Assembly: GCA_963699105.1 (NCBI GenBank)
Contig: CAVOTI010000005.1
Span: forward strand, 372,001-436,000
Length of the DNA stretch: 64,000 bases
Source of the DNA: Bog-756 sp963699105
GTDB taxonomy: Bacteria > Actinomycetota > Acidimicrobiia > Acidimicrobiales > RAAP-2
Direction of reading: 5' to 3'
Shown: piece by piece, positions 47,898 through 57,578 of the stretch
How the letters are laid out: each line of letters opens with the position of its first letter
Numbering within the stretch: the stretch's first letter is position 1
The notes under the pieces: generated by a model
What the model was told of the DNA's origin: nothing
What the model saw: only the letters and a program-made list of their open reading frames with translations
Databases searched by the model: none
Program-made: the position numbers and the translations under genes

Positions 47898-49493
47898 ATG
47901 ACCGAGCGCCCGGGGCCTGACGGCGGAACCGACTACCGGACGGCGTCGGGCATGTTGCGTCAATGGGCCCACACCACACCCGACGCCCCCATGCTCACCG
48001 AGGGGACCACCACACGCTCGTGGGCCGAGGTCTACGAGCACGCCAAGCAGGTCAGCCGCCAACTGGCGGCGGCGGGGGTCGGGGCCGGTGACCGGGTGGC
48101 GTTTCTCGACCGCAACGGTATCGACTACTTCGAGGTGTTCTTCGGCTGTGCGCTGATGGGGGCGGTGAGCGTGGCCGTCAACTGGCGGCTGGCTCCCACC
48201 GAGATGGCGGCCATCGTGGATGACGCCCGGGCCCCGGTCCTCTTCTTCGGACCCGACTATGCCGCCGCCGTCAAGGAGATGGCCCCACTGGTGAGCACGG
48301 TGGGCACCTGGGTGCCACTCGACCGACTGGCCGAGTGGCGGAACCCCGTCGGCAGCCCGGTGGCCGACGACCCGGGATTCGAGCCCGACCCGGACGATGT
48401 GGTCACCCAGCTCTACACGTCGGGGACCACCGGCCTGCCCAAGGGCGCCATGCTGTCGGGCCGGAACATCTCGTGCATCCTGAGAGAGGCGGACCTCGTC
48501 TTCCACATCGGGCCTGACACCGTGTCGCTGGTGGCCATGCCGCTGTTCCATATCGGCGGCACCGGCTGGGCGTTGTGCGGCATGTCGCGGGGCGGGCATT
48601 CGGTGATCCTCCGTGACATCGATCCGGCCGAGGCCCTGCGGCTGATCGAGCGGTATCGGATCACCGAGACGTTCGTGGTGCCGGCCGTGCTGATGTTCCT
48701 GCTGGCCACCCCCGAGCTGGCCACCGCCGACGTCTCGTCGCTCCGCACCATCTTCTACGGCGCCTCGCCGATCAGCGAGGACGTCCTGGTCCGGTCGATG
48801 AAGGCGCTGGGATGCGACTTCGCCCAGGTCTACGGGCTCACCGAGACGACCGGGGCCATCACCTCACTGATGCCCGCCGACCACGATCCCGACGGGCCCC
48901 GGGCCGGCCTGCTGCGTTCGGCCGGCCGCCCCTTCGATCATGTGGAGCTGAAGATCGTCGACACCGGGTCGGGGTCGGCACTACCGGCCGGCCAGGTGGG
49001 CGAGGTGTGGACCCGTTCCGACCAGAACATGCTCGGCTACTGGAACAAGCCCGACGAGTCCGCCACCGTCCTGTCCGACGACGGCTGGTTCCGGACCGGC
49101 GACGCCGGCTGGATCGATGACGAGGGCTATCTGTTCCTGCACGACCGGATCAAGGACATGATCGTCTCGGGCGGAGAGAACGTGTACCCGGCCGAGGTGG
49201 AGAACGCCCTGCTGGCCCACGATTCGGTGGCGGATGCCGCCGTCATCGGGGTGCCCGACGAAAAGTGGGGCGAGACGGTGAAGGCCATCGTGGTCAGGAC
49301 ACCCGACGCCCCCGACGACCCCGACGCCCTGGCCGCCGACATCCTCGCCGCCACCCGGACCCGTCTGGCCCATTACAAGTGCCCGACGTCGATCGACTTC
49401 GTCGACGCCCTTCCCCGCAATCCGTCGGGCAAGGTGCTCAAGCGCCAGCTGCGCCAGCCCTATTGGAAGGACACCGGGCGGAACATCCACTGA
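47898..49493 (+). CDS. AMP-forming acyl-CoA ligase
   Basis: A 531-residue ANL ligase, intact. Motifs: LYTSGTTGLPKGAMLSG, YGLTETTGAITSLMPADHD, GDAGWIDDEGYLFLHDRIKD, MIVSGGENVYPAEVENALLA and NPSGKVLKRQL with the catalytic Lys. I placed the start at ATG 47898 (MTERPGPDGGTDYRTASG), where the ligase fold begins; an open extension further upstream is antisense to the hydrolase. It is of the FadD13/FadD17-like type. The substrate is unknown. Confidence 0.9.
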   Translation: MTERPGPDGGTDYRTASGMLRQWAHTTPDAPMLTEGTTTRSWAEVYEHAKQVSRQLAAAGVGAGDRVAFLDRNGIDYFEVFFGCALMGAVSVAVNWRLAPTEMAAIVDDARAPVLFFGPDYAAAVKEMAPLVSTVGTWVPLDRLAEWRNPVGSPVADDPGFEPDPDDVVTQLYTSGTTGLPKGAMLSGRNISCILREADLVFHIGPDTVSLVAMPLFHIGGTGWALCGMSRGGHSVILRDIDPAEALRLIERYRITETFVVPAVLMFLLATPELATADVSSLRTIFYGASPISEDVLVRSMKALGCDFAQVYGLTETTGAITSLMPADHDPDGPRAGLLRSAGRPFDHVELKIVDTGSGSALPAGQVGEVWTRSDQNMLGYWNKPDESATVLSDDGWFRTGDAGWIDDEGYLFLHDRIKDMIVSGGENVYPAEVENALLAHDSVADAAVIGVPDEKWGETVKAIVVRTPDAPDDPDALAADILAATRTRLAHYKCPTSIDFVDALPRNPSGKVLKRQLRQPYWKDTGRNIH

Positions 49494-49537
49494 CGGCCTA
49501 CCGGGGCCAGCCCTGGTGGCGAAGGGTCGATCAACGG

Positions 49538-49897
49538 TCAGAAGAGCCCGGGGGGCGACGGTTCCCCGTCGTCCTCTTCCAGTTCGACATCGAGCTCGAC
49601 TTCGACTTCGAGGACCTCGCCCCCGGTGTCCTCGGTCTGCCCGATCGCCTCGAGTCGGGGAACCAGCTGCTCGACCTGCATCCGGGTGCGACGCAGGCGG
49701 CGGTCGAGCTCGTCCACGATGTCGGTGGCCCGCTGCAATTGGTCGACCAGGCGGTCGACGTCGATCACGCCGGTCTCGAACTCCTCGATGATGGCATCGA
49801 GCTCGGCCCCGGCATCCGAATAGCTCAGGTCACTGACGTTGCCCGGCCCGTCGTCGGCCTCCGGGTCGGTCCGCCCCGGTCCTCGTGTGGTTGCCAT
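49538..49897 (-). CDS. xseB: XseB, exonuclease VII small subunit
   Basis: A 119-residue protein with the XseB core LDAIIEEFETGVIDVDRLVD, QLQRATDIVDELDRRLRRTR, and an acidic tail. The XseA stop and this ATG share one base (TGATG), and GGAGGAG lies 7 bp upstream. With XseA it forms the ssDNA exonuclease that trims DNA during mismatch repair. Confidence 0.88.
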   Translation of the reverse strand: MATTRGPGRTDPEADDGPGNVSDLSYSDAGAELDAIIEEFETGVIDVDRLVDQLQRATDIVDELDRRLRRTRMQVEQLVPRLEAIGQTEDTGGEVLEVEVELDVELEEDDGEPSPPGLF

Positions 49898-51351
49898 CAC
49901 TGCTCTCCTCCGTCTTGTCGGGTGGGTGTCGCCGGCGGCCCGGGTCGGGCGGCACTATCGGTTGGGGCCGGTTGCCCCGGCTCGGTCACCTTCGACACCA
50001 GTTCGCCGTCGGTGAGGCGGGTGCGGATGAGCGATCCGACGGCGACCCCGGACACCGACCGCACGACGGTGCCCGAGGCATCCCGCGTCACCGAGTAGCC
50101 ACGCTCGAGCTGGCGGCGGTAGTCGTAGGCCCCGAGCAGCCTCGTCCACTGCTCGATGCGCTGACTTTCGGTCAGGAGTTGGCGCTCGGGTAGGCCGGCC
50201 AGGCGGCGAGAGCGCCCGACGAGCGACTCGCTCCCGGCCCTCACGAGCCGCTGGGCCGAGCCGGCCAGCACGTCGCCCCGGGTGGCCAGTCGGTGCCCGT
50301 GGGTGTCGAGCTGTCCCCGGGCGACACCCCTTAGGGTGTGGGCGCGGTGGCCCAGCCCGTCGGAGTGACGGCCCAGCTGCGAACGGGCACCGATGGCCAC
50401 CGCCCGCTGGCGGGCCGCCAGGAGCCTGTCCCCCGCCAGCACCTGGTGGCGGGCCACTCGGGCCAGCAGGCTCCCCGACTCCTCCACCCGCCGCCAGTAC
50501 TCGACGACCAGTCGGGCCAGCTCCTGTCCGCACTCGGTGGGGGTGATGAAGGCGCGGTTGGCCACCTCGTCGGCCACCGACTGGTCCCCGGTGTGGCCGA
50601 CGCCGGTCCAGACCGGGATGGCCGAGCCGGCGATGGCCCGGGCCACCCGCTCGTGATCGAACGTGGCCAGGTCGGCCTTGGATCCCCCCCCACGCACCAC
50701 CACGATGAGGTCGAGAGTCAGCCCTTGGAGATCCGAGACGGCGGCCGCCACCGTGGCCGGGGCGGCCTTGCCCTGGACGGCGGTCGGGGCCACCGTCACG
50801 TCGAAGGCCATACCCGAGTTGCGCAGGCCACCGAGGAAGTCGTTGTAGCCCTCGGTGTCGGGGCTGGCCACCAGGCCCACCCGGAGCGGGAGGGCTGGCA
50901 CCGGAAGGCGCCGCTGGCGGTCGAAGAGGCCTTCGTCGACCAGGGCTTTGACCACTCGGGCGCGCTCAGCTGCCACCTTGCCCAGCAGAGCGTCGGTGTC
51001 GAGCTCGGAAAGGATGAAGTCGACGGTGCCCCGGGCCTTGTAGAACTGGACGTCGCCACGAGCCCGCACCACCATGCCGGTGTCGAGGGTGATGCCCAGA
51101 CCGTCGAGGGTGGAGCGGATGCTCCGCCACCTGGTCGACCAGCACTTCACGTTGAGAGTCGGGGCTCCGCTGTCCTGGGCGTTGGTCGGATCGACCAGGT
51201 CGATGAAGCAGTGTCCCCTGGGCAGCACCTTCATGGAACGGATCTCACCGGTGATCCAGATCCCACCGGGGAAGGCCGACCGGAGGGCTCGGTCGACCTG
51301 GTTGTAGAACTCGGTGATGGAGAGCGCATCGGCGCCGCCGTGCTCGGCCAC
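49897..51351 (-). CDS. xseA: XseA, exonuclease VII large subunit
   Basis: A 484-residue subunit. The OB domain starts at ALSITEFYNQVDRALRSAFP with IWITGEIRSMKV. The catalytic region has VGLVASPDTEGYNDFLGGLR, LIVVVRGGGSKADLATFDHE, VWTGVGHTGDQSVADEVANR and FITPTECGQELARLVVEYWR. A long coiled region follows and it ends with RQLERGYSVTRDASG. GTG 51351 is my start; a longer frame to 51825 would run antisense through rnpB and is rejected. Divergent from rnpB. Confidence 0.9.
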   Translation of the reverse strand: MAEHGGADALSITEFYNQVDRALRSAFPGGIWITGEIRSMKVLPRGHCFIDLVDPTNAQDSGAPTLNVKCWSTRWRSIRSTLDGLGITLDTGMVVRARGDVQFYKARGTVDFILSELDTDALLGKVAAERARVVKALVDEGLFDRQRRLPVPALPLRVGLVASPDTEGYNDFLGGLRNSGMAFDVTVAPTAVQGKAAPATVAAAVSDLQGLTLDLIVVVRGGGSKADLATFDHERVARAIAGSAIPVWTGVGHTGDQSVADEVANRAFITPTECGQELARLVVEYWRRVEESGSLLARVARHQVLAGDRLLAARQRAVAIGARSQLGRHSDGLGHRAHTLRGVARGQLDTHGHRLATRGDVLAGSAQRLVRAGSESLVGRSRRLAGLPERQLLTESQRIEQWTRLLGAYDYRRQLERGYSVTRDASGTVVRSVSGVAVGSLIRTRLTDGELVSKVTEPGQPAPTDSAARPGPPATPTRQDGGEQ

Positions 51352-51479
51352 CAGGCGAGCAGCGGCGTGATTCGAGGGACACGGCGCCAGGATAGAGCCA
51401 CCGTGTGACCGGACCGGTCCCGGGGCCCTGATCGGGGTCGACCGGGCGCCGACGGGTCCTTGTGTGGGACCATGGAGGC

Positions 51480-51878
<399 letters not shown>

Positions 51879-51998
51879 ACCACCCGCCGTAGCGCTCCCT
51901 CGACCGGTGCAGAGTGGGTGGCCTTCAGCCGGTGTTGCGGGCGACCCCCTCCGCAAGCCACGGGGAGGTCGATCGCCCTCGTGTGAAACGATGCTCTC

Positions 51999-52526
51999 AT
52001 GGGTGGTCCGACCGAGATTGATACCGAACGACTACGTCTGCGCCCTCCGATGGTGGACGACCTCGAGGATCTATCGCGCATTCAGCAAGATCCCGAAATG
52101 ATGCGCTACATATCTGATGGCCACCTTCCGACAAGGGAGGAGACCCAGTCCTGGCTCACCCGGCACTCCGACCAGTGGAGGCAACGAGGGTTCTCGATGT
52201 GGGCGGTCGAATTGAAACCGGAGGCAAAGTTCATCGGTTGGCTCGGTGTAACTGAACCCACCTGGTTCCCCGAACTCATGCCCACAACCGAGATCGGGTG
52301 GTTCATTGCCCGAGACTATTGGGGCCAAGGACTTGCGACAGAAGGAGCGACTGCAGCTGTCCGATTCGCCTTCGGTCAGCTAGGCATCGAGCACCTCATC
52401 GGTATCTACAACGCTCAAAATCTGGCTTCAGGACGCGTGATGGAAAAGATTGGGATGACATTCTGGAAGGAGGCCCGACACCCGCGGTTAGGGTTTCCAC
52501 TGCGAATCTATGAAATCAACCGCTGA
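51999..52526 (+). CDS. GNAT acetyltransferase, RimJ/RimL type
   Basis: A 175-residue N-acetyltransferase: IDTERLRLRPPMVDDLEDLS at the start, IGWFIARDYWGQGLATEGAT (acetyl-CoA binding loop) and IYNAQNLASGRVMEKIGMTF. The family acetylates ribosomal protein N-termini or small amines; the substrate is unknown. It follows rnpB by about 120 bp. Its base composition is noticeably less GC-rich than the window average. Confidence 0.87.
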   Translation: MGGPTEIDTERLRLRPPMVDDLEDLSRIQQDPEMMRYISDGHLPTREETQSWLTRHSDQWRQRGFSMWAVELKPEAKFIGWLGVTEPTWFPELMPTTEIGWFIARDYWGQGLATEGATAAVRFAFGQLGIEHLIGIYNAQNLASGRVMEKIGMTFWKEARHPRLGFPLRIYEINR

Positions 52527-52623
52527 TCGAACCTCTACAATCACGTCCCCGTGACCCTGCGCCCCACCGATCCGCCGCGAGGATGGGTGTCGGTGTCCCG
52601 CCTTCCAGGGGGCCTTCCCCGGA

Positions 52624-53892
52624 TCAGCTGGACCAGCGTTCGCGCACGGCGGCCACGACCTTGGCGAGCTGAGCGTCGAAAACGTCAAGTTGCTCAGCTT
52701 CGGCAGCGCTCGCCACGAAGGCCTGTCGATCGCAGACCTTGCCGCCGCGCCATATTCGCTCAATGGCGCGCGTGGCGGTGATGTCCGTCAACGGGTCACC
52801 GGACACGAGGACCAGGTCCGCGCCGTGCCCGACGGCGACACGTCCTCGGTCGGCGAGGCCGAACACTCGTGCCGGTGCAGCCGTGGCCGCCGTCAGGGTC
52901 TGCTCCGGGCCGATGCCGCACTGAACAAAAAGCTCGAGCTCCCGGTGCAAACTAGCTCCGAACACCGTCCCCGGGTTCGGAGCATCCGTGCCCGCCAGCA
53001 GAGTGACCCCCGCATCGGCCAGGCGTCGCACGTTGTCCTCGGCCCGGGAGTAGGGCGGCATTTGCCGGCCATGCGTTCCCGGGGCGTCCGAAGTCAACCG
53101 GCGTACCCAGGCGTCGCCGAGCGCTTCGGCCAGCCGTGGGTCCCCTGCAACTGCTGCACCACCCGGTTCGCCCAGGGTGTTCTCGATGGTGGCGAGCGTC
53201 GGACCGACCACGATTCCGGCCTCGGCCATCCGTTCGACCAGGGCCTTGTCCAACTCGGCGTCGGCAGGGACGTGGGCCACCACATCGACCCCGGCGGAGA
53301 CGACCTCCTCGACACCGGCCGTCGAGCTCACGTGAGCGACGACGAGCAACCCGCCGGCGTGGCCGGCGATCACCAGCGCCCTGATGGTTTCGGGGTTCAG
53401 CCAGGGCCACAGACCCCCGGTGCCGGAGAAGATCTTCAGATAGTCGGCGCCCTCGGCGATCCGTTCCGCCACGAACTGCTCGGCCTGGTCAGCGGCGGTC
53501 AAGGTCGGGAACGGGGCGTATATCAGCGACGGGTGCCCGCCGGGCGCGGTGGCGCCAACACCCGAGGTACGTAGGTCGGCCACGTCCGGACCCGAGGCAG
53601 CCTCCTCCTTGGCCCTGGCCACCATGTCGGGTTTGCTGAACATGTCTAGGACGGTGGTGACGCCGAAGGTCAACGATTGTGCGAGAGCGCCGGGAACGAG
53701 GTGCACGTGCGCGTCGATCAGACCGGGAAGCACCGTCCCGCCGTTGGCGTCGATCACTTCGTCGCCTTCTCGGGCGGCCGAGGCGGTGGAGCACTCATCG
53801 ATCACGCCGTCAACGAACCGGACCGATGTCCAGTCCTGCGACTTGGTCCCGTCGAATACCTTCGCGTTCACGATCGTCGTTGCCGCGCCCAA
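52624..53892 (-). CDS. Amidohydrolase-family metal-dependent hydrolase
   Basis: A 422-residue protein. TTG 53892 is the probable start because it is preceded by GGGAGGACGCC, a strong ribosome site, and the protein then begins TTIVNAKVFDGTKSQDW. Metal ligands include HVHL in LPGLIDAHVHLVPG, LLVVAHVSSTAG, VVAHVPADAEL and LLAGTDAPNPGTVFGASLHR. It ends with the usual GRVAVGHGADLVLVSGDPL segment. Related enzymes include imidazolonepropionase-like and prolidase-like amidohydrolases. No ATG start fits. Confidence 0.85.
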   Translation of the reverse strand: MGAATTIVNAKVFDGTKSQDWTSVRFVDGVIDECSTASAAREGDEVIDANGGTVLPGLIDAHVHLVPGALAQSLTFGVTTVLDMFSKPDMVARAKEEAASGPDVADLRTSGVGATAPGGHPSLIYAPFPTLTAADQAEQFVAERIAEGADYLKIFSGTGGLWPWLNPETIRALVIAGHAGGLLVVAHVSSTAGVEEVVSAGVDVVAHVPADAELDKALVERMAEAGIVVGPTLATIENTLGEPGGAAVAGDPRLAEALGDAWVRRLTSDAPGTHGRQMPPYSRAEDNVRRLADAGVTLLAGTDAPNPGTVFGASLHRELELFVQCGIGPEQTLTAATAAPARVFGLADRGRVAVGHGADLVLVSGDPLTDITATRAIERIWRGGKVCDRQAFVASAAEAEQLDVFDAQLAKVVAAVRERWSS

Positions 53893-54011
53893 GGCGTCCT
53901 CCCAGGGGATCCCGAAACGACCTGAATAGTAGAGGAAGGGAGTGGAGCAGCCCCAGACGGCGCGGCTCCGAACGGCATCCGAGAACAGGGTGAACGTTGC
54001 CTGACGCCCAG

Positions 54012-54224
54012 CTAGCCGAACAAGTGACCCCAATGGGTGGCAATGATGAGAAGTAGTCCGGCTACCGCGATGAGAATCCCTGCTACCACCATCCTGAACC
54101 GCTCCCACTTGCCCCGGGCGAGCCAAGCGACCGCCGTCCAGACCCCTGCGATCAGCAGAAGCAGAAATGCCACTTCGGCAACCGTGACGCTTGTGTCGTG
54201 CGAGAAGGCAAGGACAAACTTCAT
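54012..54224 (-). CDS. Small membrane protein, two helices
   Basis: A 70-residue protein with predicted helices at about 14-36 (VTVAEVAFLLLLIAGVWTAV) and 45-63 (VVAGILIAVAGLLLIIATH), separated by a basic WLARGKWERFR loop. No family is recognised. Coding potential rests on the hydrophobic pattern. Confidence 0.6.
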   Translation of the reverse strand: MKFVLAFSHDTSVTVAEVAFLLLLIAGVWTAVAWLARGKWERFRMVVAGILIAVAGLLLIIATHWGHLFG

Positions 54225-54412
54225 GCCCGCTACCTACCCATGGGCCGCGTTTCCAATCAATGAGAGAGTCCAGATCAGCCTTGGATCACATTCAGAGGGC
54301 CAAATCGTGGGCACCGGGCCATGAAGTTGCACTCTGTTGCCCTCCTTCCGAGCATGATGCCCACCAGCCGACACGGCGAATTTGGAGTTGACCCGCTTCG
54401 ATGGACGCCTTG

Positions 54413-54865
54413 TCAAGAATGACCTCCGTATGTCGTTTCCTGGTTGGCGTCGTTGTACATCTCCGACACGATGAGCCAGGTGCCGTCGGGCTGGCGCTGG
54501 AGAACGCGCAGGGAGTGGTTATCCCGCACTTCGATCACGCCCCCATCAACCAGCTTCTGGCCCTCCACCTGTAGATGGGCGTTGACCAGGAGAACGTCAG
54601 GAGTCAGCAACCGGAAACTCGTCTCAGGAGGGGCCTTCACGTTCCCGGCATTGAAGTTGCTGTCTGCGAACAGTCCTCGGAGATACTCAACGATCTCGGC
54701 AGCACCCCGCTTTACCGTTCCGAATGCGTTCACCCAGTCTGCGTCGGCGCTGTACACGTCCACCAGCTTGTCGGCGTTGCGTTCCTGGAACCCAGTCAAC
54801 AGGGAGGTCAGCGTGACACCGATTGCATCCTGATCGGCCTGGGGGAGGGATGACAGATCGTCCAT
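54413..54865 (-). CDS. SnoaL-like / SgcJ-EcaC family protein
   Basis: A 150-residue NTF2-fold protein: TLTSLLTGFQERNADKLVDV, YSADADWVNAFGTVKRGAAE, and FADSNF at mid-length, with GTWLIVSEMYNDANQ at the end. The family includes small polyketide cyclases and uncharacterised oxidoreductase-annotated proteins. It may be cotranscribed with the upstream gene 16 bp away. Confidence 0.75.
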   Translation of the reverse strand: MDDLSSLPQADQDAIGVTLTSLLTGFQERNADKLVDVYSADADWVNAFGTVKRGAAEIVEYLRGLFADSNFNAGNVKAPPETSFRLLTPDVLLVNAHLQVEGQKLVDGGVIEVRDNHSLRVLQRQPDGTWLIVSEMYNDANQETTYGGHS

Positions 54866-54881
54866 GGATCAGACTCCTTAG

Positions 54882-55700
54882 CTACGGGGCGACCAAAAGC
54901 GAAGACAGTTTCGGCCCGAGCCAGGGGCGTCGGCCATAGGCGATCAACTTACCTCTGATTGCTGGACGCCATACAGGGACTCTGCCATAGGCAGTGAGGA
55001 GATTGGCGACCGGATCGACCGACATCCGACAGTCGGCATGGGGCGGTCGACCCTCGTCTGCCACAAGACGCCCCTCAGTGAAGGCAAGGGTGAAGGTGGG
55101 CCCTTGCCTCAGCTGAATGCCGTAGATGGCCGAGAAGCCCTGCGCTGCCTCCTCGTTGACGAAATATGGGACGACCGGCATTGTCGCCGCGAACGAGAGG
55201 CAAGCGTCCGATCGATCGATTGCCCAGGTACCGCCGATCGCGGTGGCGATATCCCAGCCGTGGACGAGCATGTCACCCACCAGCATCCCCACCATGGCAG
55301 CGGGAGGAAGGCGGGTCCCGCCATGCCATGTTGCGTAGTCCCCGGAATAGCTGGCGAAGGCTTCCCGCATCTTCAGTGCGGCACTGTCTATGGCATCGGC
55401 AATCTCCCGTGGCTCACGCTCGGGGATCTCAGCCAAGAGCCGGGCATTCTCGGACTCTCCGTCACTCAGGCTCGACCATCCGGTCGAAACGCCAGCAAGC
55501 ATCTCAGGATAGAGCCGCGGGCCCATGAGCACATGAGCACCGGTCTCGCCAACAGTCCAGGTCAGGTTGGGCACCTTTCGAGTGCCGTCCGAGGCTGTTC
55601 GTAAGAGATTGGTGAACCGATCGGTCACCCGCTCGTGGGCGGCGAGCGCAGCCGGCAAGGTCAGATAGCTCACAGAAACCCCCGAATCTCTCGAAGCCAC
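54882..55700 (-). CDS. Maleylpyruvate isomerase-like (DinB/MDMPI) protein
   Basis: A 272-residue protein with the MDMPI N-terminal metal-binding domain (LAAHERVTDRFTNLLRTASD, PNLTWTVGETGAHVLMGP, VGDMLVHGWDIATAIGG holding conserved His residues) and a C-terminal SCP2/sterol-carrier-like region (FTLAFTEGRLVADEG, RMSVDPVANLLTAYGRVPVW). Relatives use mycothiol as cofactor. The first codon is GTG; starts a few residues in are possible. Confidence 0.78.
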   Translation of the reverse strand: MASRDSGVSVSYLTLPAALAAHERVTDRFTNLLRTASDGTRKVPNLTWTVGETGAHVLMGPRLYPEMLAGVSTGWSSLSDGESENARLLAEIPEREPREIADAIDSAALKMREAFASYSGDYATWHGGTRLPPAAMVGMLVGDMLVHGWDIATAIGGTWAIDRSDACLSFAATMPVVPYFVNEEAAQGFSAIYGIQLRQGPTFTLAFTEGRLVADEGRPPHADCRMSVDPVANLLTAYGRVPVWRPAIRGKLIAYGRRPWLGPKLSSLLVAP

Positions 55701-55858
55701 AATGATGCAATACGTGGGGAATTATCGCTCGGTCAGCCTCACGGGCTTGAGCCCGCCAGCCGCGGTCAGATCCCGTCAACGACCAGCTCGAACCCGGCGA
55801 TCGGGGCGACCGTGAAGCACCCGGTGGTGAGCGCTCTACAAGAAGATAGCGTTGGATC

Positions 55859-56440
55859 GTGGGGAGTACCTCCGGAGGCGCACCGCGGAGGACCCGTGAC
55901 GCCAGTGGAGGTGTCAGGGCTGGAGATTTCGAGGCCGGTGCCCTGTTCGAGGCGCTGGATCGTCAACGGCTGGGGAGGGCGATGAGTTGGAGCGAGGTCG
56001 CCGAAGCGATCTGGTCGCAATCCTCTGAGCTCAACGAAGGTCGTGACGACCACCCCATTGCAATCGAGACGATCACTGGAATGCGGAAGCGGAACAACGT
56101 CTCGTGCCAGCATGCGCTGTTCATGTTGCGTTGGATCGGTCGCCCCCCCGAGGAGTTCATCGCAGATCCCGTGCCGGTCAGCACGGGAGTTGGGCTCCCC
56201 TTCGCCGGACCGGGTCATCGACTGCGATGGAACCTGGGTGCGACCTACGAGGCCATGAACGCCCGTCGTCGGGAGGAGCGCCTCACCTGGAAGTCGTTGG
56301 CCGACAGGCTGAGCTGCACTCAGAGCCAGTTGACCGGTATCAAGACGGCCCGCTTTGCCATCGGAGTGCGGCTGGCCATGCGCATCACCCAGTGGCTGGA
56401 ACGTCCGGCCGCCGAGTTCGTGTATGCAGCCGACTGGTAG
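55859..56440 (+). CDS. Protein with two helix-turn-helix-like domains
   Basis: A 193-residue protein with two XRE-like segments: SWSEVAEAIWSQSSELNEGR to VSCQHALFMLRWIGRPPEEF, and TWKSLADRLSCTQSQLTGIK to RLAMRITQWLERPAAEF. The duplicate ends, RWIGRPPEEF and QWLERPAAEF, align well, indicating internal duplication. The GTG start is uncertain. Probably a DNA-binding regulator; the target is unknown. Confidence 0.7.
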   Translation: MGSTSGGAPRRTRDASGGVRAGDFEAGALFEALDRQRLGRAMSWSEVAEAIWSQSSELNEGRDDHPIAIETITGMRKRNNVSCQHALFMLRWIGRPPEEFIADPVPVSTGVGLPFAGPGHRLRWNLGATYEAMNARRREERLTWKSLADRLSCTQSQLTGIKTARFAIGVRLAMRITQWLERPAAEFVYAADW

Positions 56441-56918
56441 GTCCCTCGGTCCCGGCACCTTGGGGCCGATGTGGCCCTTGCCCGGTCGCAGAGGGCGTCG
56501 AGATCGAATGCGGCGATCGATCCGAGTTCCTGCCAGAGCTAGCCAGGGGCCCAGGCCTTGAAAGCCGAGGCCGTCAGCACGGCCACGGTCGGCGCCTCGG
56601 GTGTCGAGCTCGTCATTGCCATCGCCGTGGTTGTCGCCGTGCTACTGGTGATCACCGCCCTCCACCGGGCCCACCGGATGGGTTCTGGGCCCGGGCAGAC
56701 TGCGTCGGACCGCTGGGCAGAGGGCCCTTTCGGACAGGCTGTCCGGTGATGGGCAGGACGCCGAGACCGTTGGGCACGACAAACATATCCGCCGCCGCCT
56801 TCTTCACCTGGAGAGGACCCTCCTCCCGAATCTGTCGAAGACGCAGCGGCACTGGTTCGACAGCAATCTGAAGGCCAAACGTTACCGACAGGCCATCGAA
56901 TCCCTGGCCAGCTGGACC
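56441..56918 (+). other. Gene-poor stretch with one possible small membrane protein
   Basis: The 478 bp between the two-HTH gene and the metallopeptidase hold one candidate, a TTG-started frame at 56558-56749 (63 residues) with a single strong helix, VELVIAIAVVVAVLLVITAL, followed by a basic RAHR. It has no clear ribosome site. Nothing else is supported. Confidence 0.35.
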
Positions 56919-57416
56919 ATGGACTCACGGCTGCCGGTCGCTCCGTCAACCCGGGACGAGTTTCTCTCCATCGCCACCTCGCTCGGTGTCAAAGGGACGA
57001 TGCTCGGAATCCTCCACGGCCGGGCCCGCCAGCCGCATCGAACGCTCCATGCTGAGGTAAACGGCAAGCCGGGCATCGATGTCTCCCTCGGGGAGTTCGA
57101 GGGCCTCGTGGGCGACGCCGTCGACTCACTCCCAGAGGAGTTCCTAAAGGCCATGACCAACGTGGCCATCACGGTCGAGGAAGAGGCCGAGGGAAGGGAC
57201 TTGTTCGGCCTCTACGTGGGCGTCCCCCTGACCAAGCGCTACCGCGGCACCTGGTACGCCAATCCCGACCAGATTTTCATCTACCGAAGGACGATCTGCG
57301 AACACTGCCGGACGAAGGAGGAAGTCAGGGAGTTGGTGCACACGACGGTGATTCACGAGATCGCCCATCACTTCGGTATCAGCGACCCCCGCTTGAAGGA
57401 GCTGGGCTGGGGATAG
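56919..57416 (+). CDS. Small zinc metallopeptidase (zincin-1 / DUF1025-like)
   Basis: A protein of up to 165 residues. The core starts at IDVSLGEFEGLVGDAVDSLP, with NVAITVEEEAEGRDLFGLYV, DQIFIYRRTICEHCRTKEEV and the zinc-binding HEIAHHFGISDPRLKELGW at the C-terminus. This is the compact minimal gluzincin family. The N-terminal 40 residues are not typical, and ATG 57000 is an alternative start. Confidence 0.8.
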   Translation: MDSRLPVAPSTRDEFLSIATSLGVKGTMLGILHGRARQPHRTLHAEVNGKPGIDVSLGEFEGLVGDAVDSLPEEFLKAMTNVAITVEEEAEGRDLFGLYVGVPLTKRYRGTWYANPDQIFIYRRTICEHCRTKEEVRELVHTTVIHEIAHHFGISDPRLKELGWG

Positions 57417-57578
57417 ATGCCTCGGATTCGCGGGGGCCAGACCCGGAACTGCGGTTGGGCTGACCTCTAGTAACTTCTCGGGCCCTTTGGATATGATGCG
57501 GCCGACATCCAGAAAGTCCGAGGGACGCAGCCCGATGACGACCTGGCAACCTGCCGAAGAGGCGCTGGTGCCAATGCT

